A stretch of DNA of 11,081 bases from Syntrophaceae bacterium UBA1411 (lineage in GTDB: Bacteria > Desulfobacterota > Syntrophia > Syntrophales > Smithellaceae): positions 1 to 11,081 of the forward strand of contig DBPV01000009.1 of the NCBI GenBank assembly GCA_002304995.1, read 5' to 3'. The position numbers and the translations under genes were made by a program. Positions within the stretch are counted from its first letter, which is position 1. Every line of letters begins with the position of its first letter. Below the pieces are notes generated by a model. It was not told the origin of the DNA and did not search any database. It saw only the letters and a program-made list of their open reading frames with translations. Positions 7,249 through 11,081 of the stretch are shown here, one piece after another.

Positions 7249-7266
7249 AATTGGATTGTTCCAATT
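7249..7266. repeat. 18-bp inverted repeat with 7-bp arms
   Basis: AATTGGA (7249-7255) and TCCAATT (7260-7266) are exact inverted copies around TTGT. It is the third dyad in 45 bp and may be an operator. It is followed by TTAT rather than a long T-run, so it is a poor intrinsic terminator. Confidence 0.45.
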
Positions 7267-7319
7267 TTATCAGCATCTTGCAGTAGAGAAAAAAGTCACA
7301 GAAAATACAAAAAAATGAT

Positions 7320-7349
7320 TTGACTTTCTAAAAAGCAATGTGTTAGGTG
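7320..7349 (+). promoter_or_regulatory. Possible promoter for the decarboxylase beta/gamma genes
   Basis: A good -35 TTGACT (7320-7325) is followed 18 nt later by TAGGTG (7344-7349), a weak -10 preceded by an extended TGT (7341-7343). The leader would be near 60 nt and would contain part of the inverted repeat at 7336-7362. The alternative is the TATACA in copy 2 of the 17-bp repeat (7385-7390), which would start transcription close to the ribosome site. Confidence 0.35.
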
Positions 7350-7362
7350 TCACCCAGCATTG
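7336..7362. repeat. 27-bp interrupted inverted repeat upstream of the beta subunit gene
   Basis: The outer arms CAATG (7336-7340) and CATTG (7358-7362) enclose a second dyad GGTG-T-CACC (7346-7354). It overlaps the candidate -10 region, a position suited to an operator. It could also fold in the mRNA leader if transcription starts upstream. Confidence 0.4.
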
Positions 7363-7373
7363 TACCGAGGTTT

Positions 7374-7390
7374 TGTTTATTTTTTATACA
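7374..7390 (+). repeat. 17-bp direct repeat, copy 2
   Basis: This is an exact second copy of TGTTTATTTTTTATACA (first at 7201-7217). It ends 23 bp before the beta subunit ATG. Its TATACA (7385-7390) could act as a -10, but no good -35 lies 16-18 bp upstream; TTGTAC is 19 bp away. Confidence 0.7.
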
Positions 7391-7399
7391 TTCGGAAAA

Positions 7400-7405
7400 A
7401 AGGAG
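7400..7405 (+). promoter_or_regulatory. Ribosome binding site fixing the beta subunit start
   Basis: AAGGAG lies 8 nt before the ATG at 7414, the ideal spacing. This favours 7414 over an in-frame ATG at 7360, which would add 18 residues and place this site inside the coding region. Confidence 0.85.
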
Positions 7406-7413
7406 ACATACCG

Positions 7414-8667
7414 ATGACGTGGGATGCCATAGCCAATATCTTTCAGGGCGTCACGACGCTCGCCGACGCATTTTCGCACAATCCCAAAATGGCGATAGCC
7501 AGAATCCTGCTGATCCTGCTTGGACTGCTTTTGGTGTACCTGGGAAAGAAGGGCATCCTGGAGGCCCTCCTGATGATTCCCATGGGACTGGGCATGGCCA
7601 CGGTCAACGCCGCCATCATGTTTTTCGATCCCCTCAACCTGCATGGCGGCACGGGAACCCTTTTCGTGGAAGCGCAGGCCGGCGCCACGGCGGACGCCGT
7701 AAAAAACGCGGCGGAAGTCATGACCATTTTGCAGATCGACTGGCTCCAGCCGATTTACACCTTCACCTTCAGCAACGGATTGATCGCCTGTCTGGTCTTC
7801 ATGGGCATCGGCGCGCTTCTGGATGTGGGCTACGTCATGGCCCGGCCGTTCCAGAGCATGTTCATCGCCGTGTGCGCTGAACTGGGAACGATTATTACGT
7901 TTCCGATCTCTCAGTGGTTCGGTTATACGCCGCAGCAGGCGGCCGCCATTTCGATCGTCGGCGGGGCCGACGGCCCGATGGTGCTGTTTACGTCGCTGCG
8001 GCTGGCGCCGGAGCTCTTTGTGCCCATCGCCGTGATCGCTTATCTTTATCTGGGATTCGCCTACGGCGGCTATCCCTACCTGATCAAATTCATGGTGCCC
8101 AAAAAGCTCTTGGCCATCAAGCCCGCGCCGCCGAAAAAGAAGCGCAACATCACCTCCGGCGAGAAGATGCTCTTTGCCGTCGTGGCCTGCGTGCTGCTGT
8201 CGTTTCTGCTGCCGGTTGCCGCGCCGCTGATTCTGTCGCTGTTTTTCGGCGTGGTCATCCGGGAATCGGGCATCAAGGAATTCATTGACCTGCTGCAGGG
8301 GCCCATTCTTTATGTGTCCACCATGTTCCTGGGCCTGCTTTTGGGCGTGCTGTGCGACGCCAACACGATCATGGATCCGAAAGTGCTGCCCCTCTTGCTT
8401 CTGGGCATTCTGTCGCTTTTGATTTCCGGCATCGGCGGCATTCTTGCCGGCTATATTTTGTATTTTGTGACGCGCGGGAAGTTCAATCCGGCCATCGGCA
8501 TCGCCGGCGTGAGCTGCGTGCCCACCACGTCCAAGGTGGCGCAGAAGGTCGTCTCCAAGGTCAACCGCGGAGCCATTATCTTACCGGACGCGCTGGGCGC
8601 GAATGTCAGCGGCGTCATCACCACGGCGATCATCGCCGGTATTTTCTGCAGCCTGCTGGCCAAATAA
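7414..8667 (+). CDS. Na+-translocating decarboxylase beta subunit (OadB/GcdB/MmdB family)
   Basis: This 417-residue polytopic membrane protein belongs to the beta subunits of biotin-dependent sodium pumps: oxaloacetate, methylmalonyl-CoA, glutaconyl-CoA or malonate decarboxylases. The beta subunit decarboxylates carboxybiotin and moves Na+ out of the cell. Conserved pieces are GGADGP with Asp186 (matching Asp203 of Klebsiella OadB), Tyr212 (Tyr229), NPAIG with Asn358 and Gly362 (Asn373, Gly377), and Ser367 in GVSCVP (Ser382). The Arg389 position is Lys374 here. Hydrophobic segments run along most of the protein. A hydrophilic, lysine-rich loop with PPKKKR lies near 230-250. The length is near the family norm. 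The 40-residue membrane protein follows 15 nt downstream. The carboxyltransferase and biotin carrier are absent from the window. The family is very sure; the substrate is not determinable here. The VSCVPTTSK stretch feels closer to acyl-CoA decarboxylases than to oxaloacetate types, from memory. Confidence 0.95.
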   Translation: MTWDAIANIFQGVTTLADAFSHNPKMAIARILLILLGLLLVYLGKKGILEALLMIPMGLGMATVNAAIMFFDPLNLHGGTGTLFVEAQAGATADAVKNAAEVMTILQIDWLQPIYTFTFSNGLIACLVFMGIGALLDVGYVMARPFQSMFIAVCAELGTIITFPISQWFGYTPQQAAAISIVGGADGPMVLFTSLRLAPELFVPIAVIAYLYLGFAYGGYPYLIKFMVPKKLLAIKPAPPKKKRNITSGEKMLFAVVACVLLSFLLPVAAPLILSLFFGVVIRESGIKEFIDLLQGPILYVSTMFLGLLLGVLCDANTIMDPKVLPLLLLGILSLLISGIGGILAGYILYFVTRGKFNPAIGIAGVSCVPTTSKVAQKVVSKVNRGAIILPDALGANVSGVITTAIIAGIFCSLLAK

Positions 8668-8669
8668 GC

Positions 8670-8675
8670 AAGGAG
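8670..8675 (+). promoter_or_regulatory. Ribosome binding site of the 40-residue membrane protein
   Basis: AAGGAG starts 2 nt after the beta subunit stop and lies 7 nt before the ATG at 8683. It is as strong as the site of the beta subunit itself and is the main evidence that the short frame is translated. Confidence 0.8.
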
Positions 8676-8682
8676 ATCAACA

Positions 8683-8805
8683 ATGAGCGGATGGACGGAA
8701 GCTTTACTGACCTATGGACTGACGATCGTCATTGCCTTCGGCATCGCCGGGCTCATTCAGCTGATGGTCGTTCTTCTGGAAAAACGAAACAATAAGGAAC
8801 CCTGA
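8683..8805 (+). CDS. 40-residue single-span membrane protein, probable minimal decarboxylase gamma/delta-type subunit
   Basis: A very short gene placed 15 nt after the beta subunit stop, with a strong AAGGAG at 7-nt spacing. The product has a short N terminus (MSGWTEALLT), one hydrophobic span at about residues 10-32 with few polar residues, and a charged tail, EKRNNKEP. In this pump family a small single-span subunit (OadG gamma, MmdD delta, MmdE epsilon) holds the complex together and often docks the carboxyltransferase through a C-terminal part. OadG is roughly 80 residues, so this one keeps little more than the membrane anchor. No Zn-binding His/Asp tail is present. Position, size and topology support the role; sequence similarity alone would be too weak. 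The alternative is an unrelated membrane microprotein. Confidence 0.8.
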   Translation: MSGWTEALLTYGLTIVIAFGIAGLIQLMVVLLEKRNNKEP

Positions 8806-8812
8806 AGTCCCG

Positions 8813-8826
8813 GCCCGGCAGCGGGC
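8813..8826 (+). other. GC-rich hairpin after the small subunit gene
   Basis: GCCCG-GCAG-CGGGC forms a 5-bp stem with a tetraloop 8 nt after the stop at 8805. No T-run follows, so it is not a standard intrinsic terminator. It may stabilise the mRNA end or be incidental. Confidence 0.3.
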
Positions 8827-8839
8827 GGACATTACGTTC

Positions 8840-8867
8840 TTGAAATTCGTCCGATATTCTGATTAAT
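8840..8867 (+). promoter_or_regulatory. Possible promoter for the large right-edge gene
   Basis: TTGAAA (8840-8845, five of six -35 bases) and ATTAAT (8862-8867) are 16 nt apart. Transcription would begin near 8875, shortly before the ATG at 8893. The segment is AT-rich against its surroundings. Read-through from the decarboxylase genes is equally possible, since the gap is only 87 bp. Confidence 0.4.
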
Positions 8868-8892
8868 TGGCCTGGAGAGGTTAGAAGGTTTT

Positions 8893-11081
8893 ATGACAAC
8901 GAAATCCAGGCCCGTTGAAAAGAATCATCAATGGGTTTCATCGGCGCTGAAGGTGAATCTGGAGCGCACGGCGGCGGAGGTCCAGATTCCGCCGCAGTAT
9001 GCTCCGCTTATCACAATTGTTCAGGATCACTACGGTCTGCAGAAAAAGACGCGCGAACTGCTCACCGAACTCAACCATCCCTACGTCAACTGGGAGTTTG
9101 TCCTCAAGGAGTTGAAGACCATCTCCATCGGGGATTTTTACATTTACAACAGCCATCCCGAGGGACTGGCCGCCCTGTCGATTCTGCTTTCCATCTACTT
9201 CGACATTCTGAAGTCGTCCGCTTCCGAGGACATCAAGGACAGCGCCATTCATTACCTTTTCGACTATGCCGACGCGGTCATTCTGCAAAGCAGCGAGATG
9301 CTGGAGCGCAATCTGTCGCTGTTTCCGCCGTTCATCGACGCTTTCCTGGCACTGGCGGAAGGCGAATCCGCCCTCTTCAAAAAGTGTTCGTCCTACCTGA
9401 AGCGGATTCTCCGGGCGATCGCCGAAAAAGACGTCCGGTTGACCACACCCGCCTTCGATGCGCTTCTGTACAAAATGTTCCGGACGACTTACGGATTCTG
9501 GCTCGGCCAGCCGGATCCGGCGCTGTGGCTGATCGCGGAGCGGCGGGCCGACGAGCCGCCGGATGAAAGCGCCTACCTGGAACTGATCCGGCCGCTTGCC
9601 CACCACCGCTTCCGCCAGCTGATGCTGGATCTCGAGGCGCTCTGTCCGCGGGAAGGGGATCCGCCGGGGGCGCGGATGAAGGATTTTCTGGCCCTGCCGG
9701 ATTATTTTTCCATCATCGACGGCTACCTCCACGTGGCCGACGCACTCGAAAAATCCGAAGCTTACTCGGGCCGCCATCTGGTCAAGCTCGACTTCCTCTT
9801 TGGCGTCATGTCGGCGCCGGGGCTGCGGGACATCCATGTCAGCGCCATGCGGGAAATCAATCATTCGCTCAAGCTGGTTTTCCAGGAGGAGAAAAAGGAA
9901 AACCTGGGCGATTTCGTGCGCAAGATTTTCGGTTTCCTGAAGAAGAACACGTCGCAAAACGAGTTTCGCGGCGCGAGCATCGACTGCATCGTCACGGCCG
10001 CCCGCGAAGTCTTCGCGCAAAACGCGCATCCGCTGGTGGAGATCTTCATCGACGAGCTGATCACTTACGGCTTTGAATATCCGGACATCCAGGGATCCAC
10101 CGCGGACTGGCAGGTGCGGGTCAATCCCGAGCACATCCGGACCATCCGCGCCTGGCTGGAAATCATCGCCATGAAGCCGCGCTGGACCAAAAGGCTGATT
10201 TCCGCGCTCATCGTCAATCTGAAGATCGGCGGCATTTTCATCCGCGACACGGACCTGATCCAGCGGGACATCTCGCGTCTGCTGAACGCCGACATCGCGC
10301 CGGCCTACAACCTGATCAAACAGCTTTTGCGCCTGTTCCCCGTGTATTTCAGCGAAATCGGCGCCGAAGGGGAGCTGCGCGACATCACCACCCGGGTGGA
10401 CGAGCTGTCTTTCCGCAACGACCGGCTGGTGGGATTTTTGCGCAAGCAGTCCCACGTGGAGAGCAACAGCCTGCTCGTCGAATTCACCGAGGACATTTTC
10501 CGCTTCTGGTTTTCCGGCGACAAGCGCTTCATCCGCAAGCATATTCCGGACGAGGTGTTCGACGAGGTCCACAATGAAGGCGTTTATTTCGACGGCATGC
10601 ACAAGGCGCTGGGCAGCCTCTATCTCCGGGCGGATGAAAATCCCCGGAATTTCCTGGAATGGGACAAGGCCAGGATTGCCCGGGACGTTGCGCAGATTCC
10701 GGACATTCCGGATGTCGACCGGGAGCGCGTGGCGCTGATGATCCGGATTTATCAGCTGGTGTACAAAAAATATTTTCCGCAGTACTTCGACCTGCTCAAG
10801 GATCTGGAGTCCGCCAACGCCTTTGCCGCGCAGGATATTCAGTCCCTGAAGCGGTCGCTGGCCGGAAAAAATTACTACCGGAGCCTCGCGATCATTCTCA
10901 AATTCCTCGGGGTGCTCAAGGCGAAAATTCTGTCCGGCCGCAAGACCCAGTCGTTCGAGAACATCTACCACAAGCGGCATATCGCCGCGGGCATTCCTTC
11001 CATGTACGGCACGTACCATGAGGAGAAGTTCGACGCGCTGGGCCTTTCGCTGCGGCTCGAGGCGCTGGGCGGCATGCTCTT
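8893..11081 (+). CDS. Large helical protein of uncertain function, possibly the N-terminal part of a PEP/pyruvate-binding (PEP synthase-like) protein; 3' end outside window
   Basis: An uninterrupted plus-strand frame from ATG 8893 to the window edge gives 729 residues with no stop, so the protein is longer. AGAAGG (8883-8888) precedes the ATG by 4 nt and GGAGAGG lies further upstream. The product is rich in Leu, Glu, Lys, Arg and aromatic residues. It appears mostly alpha-helical, with no signal peptide, membrane span, P-loop or Cys cluster. Near the edge the sequence becomes motif-like: HIAAGIPSMYG (residues 696-706), then KFDALGL. That block reminds me of long PEP/pyruvate-binding, PPDK-like proteins of Desulfobacterota, which carry a long helical N-terminal region before the ATP-grasp and phosphohistidine domains. 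This is from memory and is weak evidence. A long antisense frame overlaps most of the gene and is a shadow. The gene may share a transcript with the decarboxylase subunits 87 bp upstream. Confidence 0.88.
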   Translation, partial: MTTKSRPVEKNHQWVSSALKVNLERTAAEVQIPPQYAPLITIVQDHYGLQKKTRELLTELNHPYVNWEFVLKELKTISIGDFYIYNSHPEGLAALSILLSIYFDILKSSASEDIKDSAIHYLFDYADAVILQSSEMLERNLSLFPPFIDAFLALAEGESALFKKCSSYLKRILRAIAEKDVRLTTPAFDALLYKMFRTTYGFWLGQPDPALWLIAERRADEPPDESAYLELIRPLAHHRFRQLMLDLEALCPREGDPPGARMKDFLALPDYFSIIDGYLHVADALEKSEAYSGRHLVKLDFLFGVMSAPGLRDIHVSAMREINHSLKLVFQEEKKENLGDFVRKIFGFLKKNTSQNEFRGASIDCIVTAAREVFAQNAHPLVEIFIDELITYGFEYPDIQGSTADWQVRVNPEHIRTIRAWLEIIAMKPRWTKRLISALIVNLKIGGIFIRDTDLIQRDISRLLNADIAPAYNLIKQLLRLFPVYFSEIGAEGELRDITTRVDELSFRNDRLVGFLRKQSHVESNSLLVEFTEDIFRFWFSGDKRFIRKHIPDEVFDEVHNEGVYFDGMHKALGSLYLRADENPRNFLEWDKARIARDVAQIPDIPDVDRERVALMIRIYQLVYKKYFPQYFDLLKDLESANAFAAQDIQSLKRSLAGKNYYRSLAIILKFLGVLKAKILSGRKTQSFENIYHKRHIAAGIPSMYGTYHEEKFDALGLSLRLEALGGML

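Larger units (their letters stand above)
7044..7413. other. 370-bp divergent control region, no protein gene supported
   Basis: This gap lies between the divergent MoxR operon and the decarboxylase subunits. Its left half (to about 7195) is GC-rich and holds a possible minus-strand promoter. Its right half is clearly AT-rich and holds a 17-bp direct repeat, several inverted repeats and plus-strand promoter candidates, each listed separately. No tRNA, known riboswitch or clear terminator was recognised. A 28-codon reading frame (7200-7286, plus) has a fair ribosome site but little other support. Confidence 0.7.

Noticed and set aside
7114..7323. 69-codon plus-strand frame in the divergent control region
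   Set aside because: The product is a Arg/Cys/Lys mixture with no motif. The base composition shifts midway from GC-rich to AT-rich, as expected for non-coding DNA.
8813..8826. Intrinsic terminator after the small subunit gene
   Set aside because: A short GC stem is present but there is no T-run after it, so termination cannot be claimed.
8938..11019. 693-codon open frame on the minus strand
   Set aside because: It is antisense to an uninterrupted plus-strand frame that has a start with ribosome site and a plausible soluble-protein composition. The minus-strand product is rich in His, Val, Gln, Asp and Arg with no recognisable motif, typical of a GC-rich antisense shadow.

Overview
The window is GC-rich chromosomal DNA, densely packed with protein genes on both strands. 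It carries six complete genes, one gene cut off by the right edge, and two divergent control regions. No tRNA, rRNA, CRISPR array, insertion sequence or phage gene was seen. The gene mix suggests an anaerobic, possibly syntrophic bacterium such as a Syntrophales-like member of the Desulfobacterota. The clues are a Na+-pumping acyl-CoA/oxaloacetate-type decarboxylase beta subunit, a divergent acyl-CoA dehydrogenase, a MoxR/CoxE-type ATPase-VWA pair, and a soluble multi-PAS hybrid histidine kinase. That placement is inferred from gene content and style, not from a marker gene.

Layout, left to right. (1) Positions 83-2614, minus strand: a soluble hybrid sensor kinase with three PAS domains and a C-terminal receiver, driven by a near-consensus sigma70 promoter at 2687-2715. 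(2) Positions 2615-2863: a divergent control region with a 30-bp interrupted palindrome and a 7-bp tandem repeat. (3) Positions 2864-3628, plus strand: a PlsC-type acyltransferase. It converges tail to tail on the next operon, and the two stop codons overlap in one CTAG palindrome. (4) Positions 7043 down to 3625, minus strand: a tight three-gene operon, MoxR ATPase then CoxE-like VWA protein then atypical acyl-CoA dehydrogenase, with gaps of 10 and 1 nt. (5) Positions 7044-7413: a 370-bp divergent control region. Its right half is AT-rich and holds an exact 17-bp direct repeat and several inverted repeats. (6) Positions 7414-8667 and 8683-8805, plus strand: the decarboxylase beta subunit and a 40-residue single-span membrane protein that is probably a minimal gamma/delta-type partner. 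(7) From 8893 past the right edge, plus strand: the first 729 residues of a large, mostly helical, soluble protein that I do not recognise with certainty.

How the genes may work together. The beta subunit and small membrane protein would form the membrane half of a biotin-dependent decarboxylase that turns decarboxylation of a CoA thioester or oxo acid into a Na+ gradient. The carboxyltransferase and biotin carrier are not in the window. The divergent MoxR-VWA-dehydrogenase operon looks like a dedicated chaperone/maturation pair tied to an acyl-CoA dehydrogenase-like protein. The two units share one control region, so joint control of acyl-CoA metabolism is plausible but unproven. The best candidates for something undescribed are the MoxR-VWA-dehydrogenase triad, the 40-residue subunit, and the large protein at the right edge.
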